DNA from: Phaeoceros laevis
Lineage: Eukaryota > Anthocerotophyta > Anthocerotopsida > Notothyladales
Direction of reading: 5' to 3'
DNA: 64,000 nucleotides
Assembly (NCBI GenBank): GCA_049999765.1
Contig: JBNGIQ010009002.1
Coordinates: forward strand, 1-64,000
The notes beneath the pieces were generated by a model, which saw nothing but the letters and a program-made list of their open reading frames with translations, was not told the DNA's origin and made no database searches. Below are positions 40,145 to 51,466 of the stretch, in pieces. The position numbers were made by a program, and so were the translations under genes. Within the stretch, counting starts at the first letter, position 1; each line of letters opens with the position of its first letter.

Positions 40145-43100
40145 ATGGCGAAGCAGCTGGTGCTGGCGATCAATGGGGAGCGGGTGGAGGTGGCCCAGCC
40201 CGACCCGTCCATGACTCTCCTCACCTACATCCGCACCTTCACTCGCTTCAAAGGCACCAAGCTCGGGTGTGGAGAAGGTGCCGTTTGCGTTTCTCCTGGC
40301 TCCCCGTCCTGCATTCATTTACAGGTGTTCAGATTGATTGTTGACGTCGGAAAATGAGCTCGCAGGAGGATGCGGAGCGTGCGTGGTGCTTGTGAGCACC
40401 TACGATCCGGTGAGCAAGCGGGTGGAGGAGAACACCGTCAATTCCTGCCTGGCTTTGCTCTGCTCCTTCCACCTCTGCGCCGTCACCACCACCGAGGGCC
40501 TCAAAAATCCCAGAGATGGCTTGCACGCCATACACCGGCGGATCGCCGGCTTCCATGCCACGCAGTGCGGGTTCTGCACTCCTGGGGTCACCATGGCTCT
40601 CTACGGCTGCCTCCGGCGGGCTGGAGAGGCAGGGATCACTGCGGCGGAGGCGGAGCGGGCCATTCAGGGCAACATTTGCAGGTGCACGGGCTACAGGCCA
40701 ATTCTGGATGCGTGCAAGAGCTTCGCGGAGGATGTGGACCTGGAAGATCTGGGCATCAACACCTTCTGGTCTTGCAAGGAGAATGCGAGCCGGGAGCTGC
40801 TTCCGGCGTACCGCCGAGAGCAGGACCCCGAGTTCCCGCAGTTTTTGAAGCGCGCTCTGGAGGAGGAGCACGCAGCGGCGGGTGAGGGGGGGTGGGAGGG
40901 AGCTCGGTACTTGGATGGGGATGTGGTGGAGCGGGTGTGGATTCGCGTGCGGTCGCTGGAGGAGCTGTTTCAGGAGCTGAGAGAGGTCCAGGGCAGCGGG
41001 AAGGAAGTGAAGCTGGTGGTAGGCAACACCAGCTCGGGCATTTTCAAGGACTTCCAGCCGGATCTGTTCATCGACATCAGCGGAGTCCCGGAGCTGCTCG
41101 TTGTGGAGCAAGCTGATGGCCAGCTGGAGGTGGGGTCTGCTGTCAGTCTGACCAAATTCATCGCCGCTTTGGAGGAGAACCGCAGATCCTCAGTCGTGCA
41201 TGCAGCCCTGGCGGAGCACTTGGAGACGTCCGCTAATGTCCATGTTCGGAATTGGGGCAGCTTGGGAGGCAATCTCATCCTCGCGCAGCAACACTCGCTC
41301 AAGTCTGATCTGGCTACCGTCCTTCTCGCTGCCGGCGCCTCGGTGAAGGTCGCCAGCTCCGGTGGCGCAAATGCTGTGTGGAGCCTGGAGGAATTTTTGG
41401 AGAAGGGTGCTCTGGAGCCTAGGAGTGTGCTAGTATCAGTGATTGTGCCCTCCTGGGTCGATGGGACCGACCTCAGCGCAACCACTGCGTTTAAAACCTT
41501 CAGAGCTTCTACCCGTCCTCTGGGCAATGCTGTCTCCTTTGTTAACGCTGCGTTCTGGGCTCAGATTTCTGAAATTGGCCAAGACGGCAAGTACCTTGTC
41601 AGACAGGTGCGCCTGGCCTTCGGTGCCTTTGGCAGCAAGCACGCTGTGTTGGCATCTGAAGTCGGGGAGCTCCTTACAGGGAAGCAGGTTACACCTCAGC
41701 TGCTTCTGGAGGCAATCGAGGTGCTCAAAGGATCGGTGGCTCCGGCGCAGGGGACACACAAGGCGGCCTACCGCTCTAGCCTGCTGGTGGGCTACCTTTT
41801 CGAATTCTTCCGACCCTTTCTGGGAATCTTGGAGGACGAAAGCTTGGAGAAAGGCGTCCAGGCAAATGACTACGGGCCCAGCATTTGTTCTGCGCTAACG
41901 GGCAATCTGGCAAACCCGAAAGTGGAGGATGGCTGCGGTAAAGCGCTAATCATTGGCAACGAAACTTCGCAAGCTGGCAGCCCGGAGAATGTCACATGCC
42001 GCTTTGGCCAGTTCAGGAGCAGAACGAATAAGAGAACGCTTACAACCGGCAGGCAAACGATTGCACTTTCAAACGCCTTCTTCCCTGTTGGCCAACCAAC
42101 TGCTAAAGTGGTTGCGGAGCTGCAAGCGTCAGGTCAGGGTTGCACCTTTGCACATTTCACGTCTGTCATGAGTCACCGTTGTGTGTGAAGGGAGCTCCAT
42201 ACGCGATGTGAAGGCTCAGGGAGGAATTTTGAGTGCAGGAGAAGCCTTGTATGTGGACGACCTCTCTTCACCACCCCGTTGTCTGCACGCTGCCCTTGTC
42301 ATAAGTGACAAGGCCTGGGCAGAGATTAAGAAGATTGATGGGTCCCGTGCTCTGGCCTCGCCTGGCGCTGTGTGTCTTGTCACTGCTGATGACATTCCCA
42401 CAAGAGGCAAGAACGTTGGGATCAGTCTGTTAGGTGTCGAGGAACCGCTATTTGCCACAGTTCACGTGGAGTATCATGGACATCCTTTGGGAGTGTTGGT
42501 ACGTTGGTGCCTAGGGCATTGTTGTGCTTTTGTGTGGGCCTTTCCTTCAGTTTTCCGGGTATGTTCTTGACTCTGCTTGTATAACTTAGGTAGCTGACAG
42601 TGCCCAGCACGCAAGAGAAGCTGCACGAAAAGTGGACGTCACCTACAGCACTGAGGACATCGGCCCGCCAATCCTGTCGATCGAGGATGCTGTGGCCAGC
42701 AATTCCTATATTGAGGTTCCACCTTACGTGTCTTCGCTTAGTGCTCCTGTTGGCGATGTTGAAGCCGGGTTCGCCCTTGCTGAGCTCAAGATTGAAGATG
42801 GAGAGGTACTTCCGCCCTTCCAACTCTTGCTGGAGAGCCTGCATGATGGTGCCGAGTTATATTACTGTTCTATGCATGTAGCCAAGCTTATTGAACTGGT
42901 TGCTTCTGTTGACTAACAAGTTCCGGAAAACAGGTTTCCTCTGGCCACCAGTACCACTTTTACATGGAAATGCAATCGGTTTTGGTGGTTCCGGATGAGG
43001 ATGGACAAGTCGTTGTTTACAGTGCCTGTCAATCCACGGAGGATGTGCAACGAGTTGTTGCCAAGTGCTTGGGGATTCCCTCCCACAGTGTGCGTGTGAT

Positions 43101-45275
43101 CACTCGGCGGCTTGGTGGTGGGTTTGGTGGAAAAGTTACAAAAGCTTGCATAGTAAGGCCTTCTCCTATTGCAGAACAGAATTTTTTTGACTAGTGGTTC
43201 TTGGATTGTACATTCTGTGGTCTTTGCTGCTGAATGCTACATGGGTGTCCCACTTTTGCATTGTCAGCTCTATGTCGCACTGAGTCTCTGCTTCTTGCTG
43301 CTTTATGCTCGTCAGTCTGGTCGTTCTGAGCCTTTTGTACTGACTGAAAACAGGTCGCTGCAGCATGCGCTCTCGCTGCATGGAAACTTAAACGACCTGT
43401 GCGAATGTATCTCGACCGGAAGACAGATATGCTCATTGTGGGGGGTAGAAGTCCAATGAAGGCACTGTACTCTGTCGGCTTCAGAAGGGATGGAAAGATA
43501 GTGGCCCTTAAGACAAAAGTGTTTTTGAATTCTGGCAACCAGGCCGATTGGACAGTCTACTTGCCGATGCTTATTCATTCCGCGACAAAAAAATACAACT
43601 GGGGAGCCTTCAATGGTGAGTACAAGCTAGTCAAAACCAACACATCCAGCAAAACCGTTGTCAGAGGTCCAGGTGATCTTCAAGGAGCTTTCATAGCGGA
43701 GACTGTAATTGAGCATGTTGCCGCCAGACTGGGTCTTACTGCACAGGAAGTGCGAGAGAAAAATTTTCATACTGTGGAGAGTGCCTCCATATTTTATGGA
43801 GCTGCAGTTGGTGATATTGAAGCCTATACCTTACCTGTCATTTGGGAGCAACTCAAGGTCTCCTCGGACTTTATGGAGAGGACTAAGAAGATTGCGATGT
43901 TCAACAAAGGGAGCAAGTGGCGGAAAAGGGGTTTGGCTATGGTTCCTGTAGTGTACAGCGTATCAGTCACGCAGAATAATGGGAGACTGACTGTCTTTGG
44001 TGATGGTTCAGTTGTGCTTGAGGTTGGAGGCATCGAGATGGGACAAGGTCTATGGACCAAAGTCAGGCAGGCTGCAGCATACGGGCTAAGCCAGCTGTGG
44101 GACAGGCCTGTACAAACTCGGGTTGATCTTTCCAAAATCCGTATAGTCCAGTCTGATTCCATCAGTCTTGGGAACTCAGGATTGACAGCGGGGGGCACCA
44201 CATCTGAAGGCAATTGTTTAGCTGTCCTGGAAGCTTGCAGTATTTTGGTGGAGCGGTTGAAGCCTGTTAAGACGAGACTTGAGGCTGCAGGTTCAGAAGA
44301 TGTGACTTGGGAGGTTGTAGTGGCCAAGGTGAACAATCAATTAAAACATCGCCGTATCTGCTAAGAATGTATTACATTGGTAAAATTTCGTCATTTTCAC
44401 TTTTGAAGTTTTATTGCAGGCAAAGAGGACTGGAGTTGACCTCTCTGTCCAAACGTTGGCGACTATTGAGCCACAGGCACGGAGCTATGTCAACTTTGGT
44501 GCAGGAGTTAGCGAGGTGGGGACTGATGCAAGGCCTACTTCGCAACTCAGCTGCACTGTCGAGTTGTATGTGCTTATGGTGCAAGCTTGATGGGTGCAGG
44601 TGGAAATTGATGTGATCACTGGCGAGACTGTCACTGTAAGAAGTGATCTGCTCTACGACTGTGGGAGGAGTATGAACCCTGCAGTTGACATCGGACAGGT
44701 TGAAAGTTTGGTCTTTCAGCTGCTGGACAAACTGGTCTTGAGCCTAGTTTTGAAAGTGACACTATTTTGTGCAGGTGGAAGGAGCCTTCGTACAGGGAAT
44801 AGGCTTCTTCTTGACAGAGGAGATACACCTTGACTCCGAGGGTCATCAGCTGTCAGAAGGCACTTGGTTATACAAGCCCCCCACGCCTGATAACATCCCT
44901 CGAATCTTCAACGTGGAGTTGCTAAACAGCACTCCTCAAAGACTCCGTATTCTGTCCAGTAAATGTAAGCCTCCAACACTCTGTACACACCTGATCTAGT
45001 AACATTCTGGACTTGCAAATCTGAAGTGCTTGCTGGTTGCTTTGTCGTTGATGTGACAAGCTTCTGGAGAGCCCCCACTGTTGTTGGCAGCTTCAGTCCA
45101 CTGTGCTGTGAGAGAAGCCATCAGCGCTGCAAAGCAAGATATCTACGGAAAGAGTGGTTATTTCAGATTGGACTCATCTGCATCCATCGACACCGTGAAG
45201 ACTCATTGTGGACTGCACAATGTTGAGCAGTACCTGTCCTCTTTTCTTGAGCCCAAGAATGTGTTGAAGCAATAG
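40145..45275 (+). CDS. AAO: Molybdenum-containing aldehyde oxidase (AAO-type xanthine oxidase family)
   Basis: These cytosolic flavoenzymes oxidise aldehydes to acids with O2; plant members include abscisic-aldehyde oxidase. Ten exons: 40145-40277, 40366-42132, 42239-42498, 42590-42805, 42934-43152, 43354-44328, 44420-44515, 44600-44698, 44775-44964 and 45061-45275, totalling 4170 bp (1389 aa), in phase. First [2Fe-2S] site: CGEGGCGAC (Cys42, 47, 50). Second: QCGFCTPG (Cys112, 115) and CRCTG (Cys149, 151). The linker DVDLEDLGINTFW is typical of aldehyde oxidases rather than xanthine dehydrogenase. The FAD domain follows (VVGNTSSGIFKDFQPDLFID, NWGSLGGNLILAQQ). The Mo domain has ELQASGEALYVDD, GGGFGGK (853-859), RGPGDLQGAF where xanthine dehydrogenases have an FRGFGGPQ-like motif, EMGQGLWTKVRQ, and GEPPLLLAASVHC with probable catalytic Glu1322. 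Substrate cannot be read from sequence. Confidence 0.95.
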
Positions 45276-45620
45276 CATATGCTCTGACAGGCGCCAGTGC
45301 TCCTGTCACGAAGCTGACAAAGTGATTTTCGTTGAAGTGGGTCATCATCTTAATTACGTAACATAAAGCTGTTCCCAACCCTCGTTAGGAACAGAATGTA
45401 CATGGATGACGTACTTTGGGGCAAAATGACCTTGCAGTCCTCTTTTGACAAAGCCTTGTCTGACTGTATGACTATATGACTTGGCACTCTGACCTGGCAC
45501 TATCTCGTTACGCATTCAAATGCTAAAGCTCCTCTCCACCCCCAACATGTGGACGAGGTGGGATTTTGAATTTGGAGGGAGCAATTCACATATTCCCAGA
45601 ATCCTACGCCAAGGTGGACC
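45276..45620. other. Short intergenic spacer
   Basis: The 345 bp between aldehyde oxidase and the FAD protein hold no exon that I can see. They must contain the aldehyde oxidase 3' end and the next gene's promoter. Confidence 0.5.
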
Positions 45621-48535
45621 ATGAACTGCTGCGTTTTCTTGGGCCTGGGCGGATCATTGCTGCAGCCTCTGAGCCAGACATCGACCATTGCCACCAGAAG
45701 CAGCAGCAGCAGCAGAAAACTTGCAACCAGAAGCGGGAGCAGCAAAAAACAAGCGACACACCGCATTAGGTCAATCGCAACAAGCATTGATCAGGCAGCT
45801 ATCGCCAATGGACAGCAAGCTGGAAAAACGACCGAAGAAGTGGTGGTTGTGGGGGCAGGGTGGGCAGGCCTTGCAGCTGCTCACCACCTTTCCAAGCAGG
45901 TACACTTTGTGCTGCTCTGAATAGAGAAGGCTGGAGCTGAGCCTACTTGTGCACTCATGTGATGTCATTGGCAGGGCTTCCATGTCACACTTATTGAAGC
46001 AGGTCCACAGCCTGGGGGTCTTGTGGCCGGTTGGAAGACTGCATCTGGGCGCTCCGTGGAAGTTGGAATTCACGGTGCGTTCGGTTTTCATCTTGAATCA
46101 CACAAATGACGCAACCCCGGCTACCCGCTCTCCCTGAGGTGGCCTCCTCTAGCAGGTTTCTGGTACCCCTACAAGAACATTTTTGCACTGGTGGATGAAC
46201 TGGGCATTCAGCCTTTCACAGACTGGACGAAGTCTGCTCAATATTCACCTCAGGGACTAGAGGTAAGCTACTTTCCTTCCTTACCCTGGACAGGTCTGAA
46301 CTTCAAGTCTGAAGACTCGCGAAATGCACAGCAACTGATATCCTTCCATCCAGGTGGAGTCACCCATATTTCAAGAGATGCCTCGTTTGCCAAGCCCTCT
46401 AGGCACCTTCGTCTATACCCAGGTAATCGCGGTGCTTCTCCCATTCTTGTCCTGAATCATCCACATACATCATAAGGCCAATATGGTGATTCTCAGTTAT
46501 CTGTGTCGTGCAGTTCAAAAGGTTGCCCTTACTGGATCGTCTCTCAGCCTTACCTTTGATGTATGCAGGTGAAGAGCATTCAAGGGCCCCAGTTTGGATC
46601 CCTTGTACACTACGCTAAGTGATGTTTTAAAGGCTATCCCTGGCAGTCATGCATAAGCTAATACGTTTCTCCACTGTGATCTCAGTTGTAGACTTCGATA
46701 ACAGTAATGAGGCCTGGAGCAGGTATGACGCATGTAAGCAAACTAATAGCTTCAAAGCCAATGTATTCATGTATTGACTACTTGGTGAGGTTGCTGAGGT
46801 AGACTTATGGCTTCGCAGTAATCTTCTTGACTAGCTTGTTGCCCATGACCAGGGACTGCTCGAGAGCTGTTTCGCCAATTTGGCTGCTCTGAGAGAGTCT
46901 ACCGGGATGCATTCAACCCGATGCTGCTTGTGGGCCTGTTCGCTCCTGGAGAACAATGCAGTGCTGCTGCTGCGTTGGGCATGCTTTATTACTTTATACT
47001 CGCTCATCAGGTTGTTGTTTCGCCTGTTCTTTATGCATGTCAGCGAATCTGAACTGTTGACATTGGTCATCAGTCGTCAGCAATAGCTGTGCAGTTGCTG
47101 GAAAGGGATCGGACTTGTGATACTGGTGTGCACCATTGCAGGCAGATTTTGATGTAGTGTGGTGTCGTGGCACTGTTGGTGAGAAAATTTTTAAGCCTTG
47201 GTTGGACAAGCTGATGCTACAAGGCTGTAACTTTGTAAGTCAAAAGAGGGTGACAGATCTGATTTTGGATGAGGCAACTGGAGCTGTCACTGGTGTGGCG
47301 TGTGGAGAGGAGATATATCAAGCGGATGCAGTAGTGTTCTCTGTAGGGATCAATGGCATTCAACAGATTGTTGCAAACAGGTGCATAGTGGGATCATCGT
47401 AACTGCAAACCGGGGGGGGGGGAAGGAATAAGATGCTTTCAGCTCGAGTAACTAACACACATGAGTTGGTTTCTACACAGCAAAGTGCTCAAGGAAAGGG
47501 AAGAGTTTGTGAACACCTCGAACCTTGGTGCCGTGGATGTACTTGCCGTGCGCCTTTGGCTTGACCGCAAGGTAACCTGCCGTGACCCTGGTTGTGCAGC
47601 TGTGTTGCTTGGTGGATCATTCCGTTTCTCCAATGCGTGTTCACAGATATCTATCCCAAAGCCAAGCAATGCATGTTTCGGGTTTGATAGCACAACCGGT
47701 TGGACTTTCTTCGACCTGAATGCCTTGCACGATGAGTACAAGGATGAAGCTGGAACAGTAGTGGAGGCTGACTTTGTAAGTCGTGTCTGTGACCACTTCT
47801 AATGGTTGTTTGTTTTCATCCTACTTGTTGCGTGAACAAACAGAATTGGTGACCTGTCTATGGTCGTTGACTACTGGTTCACCTGCTTTGTGATGGGCTC
47901 AGTACCATGCCAACCAGTTTCTCCCATTGAGTGACGACCAAGTGGTGCAAAAAGTGAAGGACTACCTCAGCGTGTGCATACCAGAGTTTGAAGCTGCTGA
48001 GGTGGTGGACAGGGCGGTGGTCCGGTTCAGGCGAGCTGTAACCCATTTTTCCCCAGGTATATCCTCGGGCACGAGAATCCATCTCTCCTCACAGTAGGCA
48101 GGCTCACTTGTCATGGAAACTGGAAGAGTGGTAATGATATATGGTTCTTTTGTTGCAGGCTCGTACCAGTACATGATGCGTGGAACCACTAGCTTTCCAA
48201 ATGTGTTCATGGCGGGCGACTGGATTGTTAACCGCCATGGATCATGGTCTCAGGTCTGTGAAAAACATCTCTTAACAAGTTGCAGGGGTTTCACTCCTGA
48301 ACGCAATGACCGGACTTGTGATTCTTGTTGCTGTTGTCTGATGGGCTGGCAGGAAAAGGCGTTCGTGACGGGCCTGGAGGCAGCAAACAGAGTCATAGAA
48401 TATCTCGATAAGGGCACGTTGGCACAAGTCATTCCAGTGGAGGATGACGAGCTGCATGTTCAAGAACTACGCAAACTCAACACGTGGGGACGGGAGTTGT
48501 ATAGCCAGCTTCCGTGGGCCAAATTTTTCTTGTAA
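45621..48535 (+). CDS. FAD-dependent amine oxidase / carotene-desaturase-like oxidoreductase, probably plastid-targeted
   Basis: Thirteen exons are placed: 45621-45899, 45975-46074, 46156-46262, 46354-46422, 46514-46566, 46686-46733, 46853-47010, 47140-47380, 47481-47571, 47647-47775, 47903-48056, 48159-48253 and 48353-48535. They sum to 1707 bp (568 aa) in consistent phase. Residues 1 to about 65 are rich in Ser, Arg, Thr and Gln with almost no acidic residues, like a chloroplast transit peptide. The FAD-binding motif is VVVVGAGWAGLAAAHHL (GAGWAG at about 78-83), then GFHVTLIEAGPQPGGL. Further motifs are TARELFRQFGCSERVY, FAPGEQCSAAAALGMLYYF, VVWCRGTVGEKIFKPW, TTGWTFFDLNALHDEY and the C-terminal flavin motif FMAGDWIVNRHGSWSQEKAF. 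This architecture matches phytoene/zeta-carotene desaturase relatives, but it is not a canonical PDS or ZDS, so substrate and reaction remain unknown. Confidence 0.85.
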
Positions 48536-49196
48536 AAGATCACATAAGTCTGCATTTATGTAATAAGAACCTTGAACAAAGTTGGAAGAACGAAGAAGAA
48601 ACTTTAAATGTTATGCGCTGACGGAGCAGGATCGGTTTACCAACATTGGCATGTCATCCTTCACTGGTAGTAGTAGTAGAAAAGTAGTAGTAGAAAAGGG
48701 CCGTGCTATACCAACTCTAGGAGGGTCTTGGAGCACGCCACCGTGTTTGTGACTTGCCTGGGGACTTGGAGCACGCCACCATGTTTGTGATTTGTGACTT
48801 GCCGGGTAGCAAGCCAGCTATGGTGGTTAAGCCATGTTAGTTTTTTCGAGCTCTAGTCTAAGGTTGAGCTACCCTATCTATCTACTTACCCTACTCCATC
48901 AAAGTTGCCATTCTTACTCCATTCTTCGGCTCTCTTGAGCTCATCAACTCGCCTACTAGCCTCATGGATGAACGCTTTAAGTTCCCTATGGTTTTCTTGT
49001 TGGAGAGAAACTCGTGAAATCCACCACTGCCTTAAAATACTTTGGTATGTCTCTGCCGGATGTCCTTTATCGTTGGGCAGTGGAATATCAAGTGCTCTTC
49101 ATTGTCTTCATTGTCCTTTTGTCTCATGGGAGGTCTCCTCTTGCAGTCACTACTCCTAAGTTGTGGCTTCTTAAATGGAATGGATGGGAACGCGTC

Positions 49197-49220
49197 CGGA
49201 CGGGAACCCGTTCCCGTCCG
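49197..49220. repeat. Inverted repeat, 10-bp perfect stem
   Basis: CGGACGGGAA (49197-49206) pairs with TTCCCGTCCG (49211-49220) across the 4-nt loop CCCG. It is one of two GGGAAC-containing foldbacks in this non-coding stretch. Confidence 0.8.
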
Positions 49221-49438
49221 CCAGAAACCCTGCTCTACTCCTTTCGTTTTCCTTCAACAAAATTGATGCTTTCGTTTTCCTTGAACAAAATTGATGCTGC
49301 CATAAAATTGATGCACGTCGACATCCCATCACCTCGCAAACTTTTCCAATGCTTATTATCTGCAAGGACCGTACTAGAGGTACCAACTACCAGATAGTCC
49401 ATATGCAATTGACGTCAGTACGGAGCTATGTACGGTAC

Positions 49439-49448
49439 NNNNNNNNNN
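49439..49448. other. Assembly gap (10 N) with duplicated flanks
   Basis: Ten N lie at 49439-49448. The 47 bp before the gap (49392-49438) are identical to the 47 bp after it (49449-49495), so the two contigs probably overlap and the gap is artificial. Confidence 0.95.
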
Positions 49449-49467
49449 AGATAGTCCATATGCAATT

Positions 49468-49710
49468 GACGTCAGTACGGAGCTATGTACGGTACACTAC
49501 ACAGTGAAGGAAGGAGACGTCAGTACGGAGCTATGTACGGTACACTACACAGTGAAGGAAGGAAGGAACTTTATCCAGTGAAGGATGACATGCCAACGGA
49601 GCTAAGTACGGTACACTACACATTGAAGGAAGGAAGGAACTTTGTCATGCCAACGGAGCTATGTACGGTACACTACACATTGAAGGAAGGAAGGAACTTT
49701 GTCATGCCAA
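49468..49710. repeat. Tandem repeat block around GGAGCTATGTACGGTACACT
   Basis: At least four units contain CGGAGCTA(T/A)GTACGGTACACTACACA followed by TGAAGGAAGGA. The first two are spaced 48 bp apart; later units are 55-60 bp with an inserted AACTTTGTCATGCCAA segment. It is not judged coding although one frame stays open through it. Confidence 0.85.
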
Positions 49711-49747
49711 GGGTGGAATTGATGTGTCTTGCACGGGAACGCGTTTT

Positions 49748-49778
49748 TTGTTTTTCGGGAAACGTTCCCGAAAAACAA
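49748..49778. repeat. Strong inverted repeat, 14-bp perfect stem, 3-nt loop
   Basis: TTGTTTTTCGGGAA (49748-49761) pairs perfectly with TTCCCGAAAAACAA (49765-49778) around the loop ACG. This could be a small hairpin or a palindromic end of a short mobile element; nothing in the sequence decides. Confidence 0.85.
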
Positions 49779-50709
49779 GTTCCCTTCGAGTCTAAGGAGA
49801 TGGCGATGGTGGCGCCGCTTCGAGTAGGAGGGAGCCGCGCTCGATGATGCCTGAGCGCGGCTCTTGAGCCTGCCTGCCGCCGTGACGGCTTGAGGCCGCG
49901 CCCCGCCGTGGTGCAGCCCTGCCATGGCCGATCCTTCCGCCGCGCCCGGTTGCTTGGAAAATGGCTTGATGCTGGCGGCCCGATTTTGGGGTGCTGGCGG
50001 TCTGATTTTGCCCGCAACCAACACCAACTCCTACCTTCTGATTGCGCGCCTAGCAATGGCGTCCTTCATCACTCCTACCTTCTGATTGCACGCCTAGCAA
50101 TGGCGTCCTTCATCACAATTGTTGCCTGCCTGTCTGAATAAGAGCATGGATTCGCCAGCTGATCGGCTGGATCGACTGGTTGGATCGGGTTGGATCGGGC
50201 TAACGGGAAGTAACTAACTAACTTTCGTTTTTAACTTTTAAGCATTCACTTTTTAGTTATTTATTTATCAAATAACTTGAAATAAGTCATATTGGGAACG
50301 TCATAGGTACATTTCCAAAACGCACGTCACGTAAATACGTGTTTCTTTGGCCCAAACGTAATTTCCCAGAAACCTGGAGTAGAGACTACGTTTACAAGGA
50401 CACTATACTTTAATTCATTCATTCATTCAACACACAAATTTTCTTGGAGCTTCTTTCAATGCAGTACTTTGTTTCCATGCTAAATATGTCTATGCAATAT
50501 GAATTGACTTTAGAAGAGGTTGGTGAACTTTGTTATCAATTTATATATATATATTCCAAAACTGCTAAAATATTCCCTAAAACTAGCTCAAGGATATTCC
50601 ATCATTAATATATGAGTTATCTATCTTTTTTGTTGTCATTGCATGGTACGTTGTTTTTTCTAGCAACATTTGTGATATGATTAAACTATTCAATTTGTCA
50701 AGTTGTACA

Positions 50710-51006
50710 ATGAAAGTTCAAATCGTGTTGACAAAAACCCTTCATGCTATGCTTCTAATGCTCACTATTTCTATCATGATTGGTGAGACATGTCAGAATG
50801 ATATGTATTCATCATGTGCAAAATGTACTACAAGTGATGAATTGGCTAATATTTGTATGTGCATATTACCACATTGTGGTTGTGCTCCATATTGGTTGCG
50901 AAATGGCCTCGGCCCTGGTTGTTGGAGCATAAATGGAGACTTTTTCCCATGTGACGAAGAGTGTAGTAATGTAAGTACATCATGCATCGGAGTTAATGAA
51001 GCTTAG
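50710..51006 (+). CDS. Small secreted cysteine-rich peptide, family unknown
   Basis: This open frame of 98 aa starts at the ATG at 50710 (an upstream in-frame ATG at 50677 would give 109 aa without the clean signal peptide start). Residues 1 to about 27 form a plausible signal peptide (MKVQIVL, then a hydrophobic run LLMLTISIMIG). The mature part has 11 cysteines in the order CQND, SSC, AKC, NICMC, PHCGC, PGC, PCDEEC and TSC. The Cys content and size suggest a disulfide-rich extracellular peptide. I do not recognise the family; a defence or signalling role would be guesswork. A GTAAGT sequence sits inside the last codons (about 50970), so an intron there is possible. Support for being a real gene comes from a paralogous copy and repeated copies of its 3' end at 52.05-52.67 kb. 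Confidence 0.55.
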   Translation: MKVQIVLTKTLHAMLLMLTISIMIGETCQNDMYSSCAKCTTSDELANICMCILPHCGCAPYWLRNGLGPGCWSINGDFFPCDEECSNVSTSCIGVNEA

Positions 51007-51466
51007 TTGCCAAACATGAGAGCAGTAAATAAAAAAATTTGGTGAAAATGGAGTGCAATTGGCTCACTCGGTGAAGCATATTGCCATAGGCAATGTGTAC
51101 ATATAAAAAATGGAAGATTTATAACAATTTCTGAACATTCTACGGGTTAGCAATTTCGCTTGATGTTATGTATAATGAAACTTTAAGTCTCAAGAATCAG
51201 GCATTACCACTATTTGCCGCTAATGAAAGTCAAGTAATATTATATAAGCCATTTTCTTTCCATTATGCTTTACGTGCCATTTCTAGCCGATCTATTTGAT
51301 CACCTACACATTTCACAAAACCTTGAGTTCTGAAAACAATGAATTTGATCATCTCACATTTCACAAAACCTTGAGTTCTGAAAACAATGAATAGATGAGC
51401 AATGATGTGCTCTATTGCAAGTTAATACTTCAAACCATGTACCTCGAGAAAAATAGGATGAATGAT
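51007..51466. other. AT-rich spacer after the cysteine-rich peptide gene
   Basis: No exon is seen. It includes the direct repeat at 51308-51392 and ends at the 400-N gap. Confidence 0.5.
51308..51392. repeat. Direct repeat, 37 bp, 48-bp spacing
   Basis: The block beginning ACATTTCACAAAACCTTGAG is present identically at 51308-51344 and 51356-51392, just before the large assembly gap. Confidence 0.9.

Larger units (their letters stand above)
48536..50709. other. Repeat-rich intergenic DNA
   Basis: No intact gene is seen. The stretch has GTAGTAGTAG runs near 48670-48695, a duplicated GGAGCACGCCACC segment at about 48730-48785, two strong foldbacks, a 10-N gap and a minisatellite-like block, each listed separately. 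A 41-bp duplication around CTCCTACCTTCTGATTGC lies at about 50028-50115. The open frame at 49485-49847 is an in-frame reading of the repeat and is not taken as a gene. From about 50.2 kb the DNA is strongly AT-rich. Confidence 0.5.

Noticed and set aside
40145-45275. Xanthine dehydrogenase as alternative identity
   Set aside because: The linker DVDLEDLGINTFW and the RGPGDLQGAF sequence match plant aldehyde oxidases rather than xanthine dehydrogenases.
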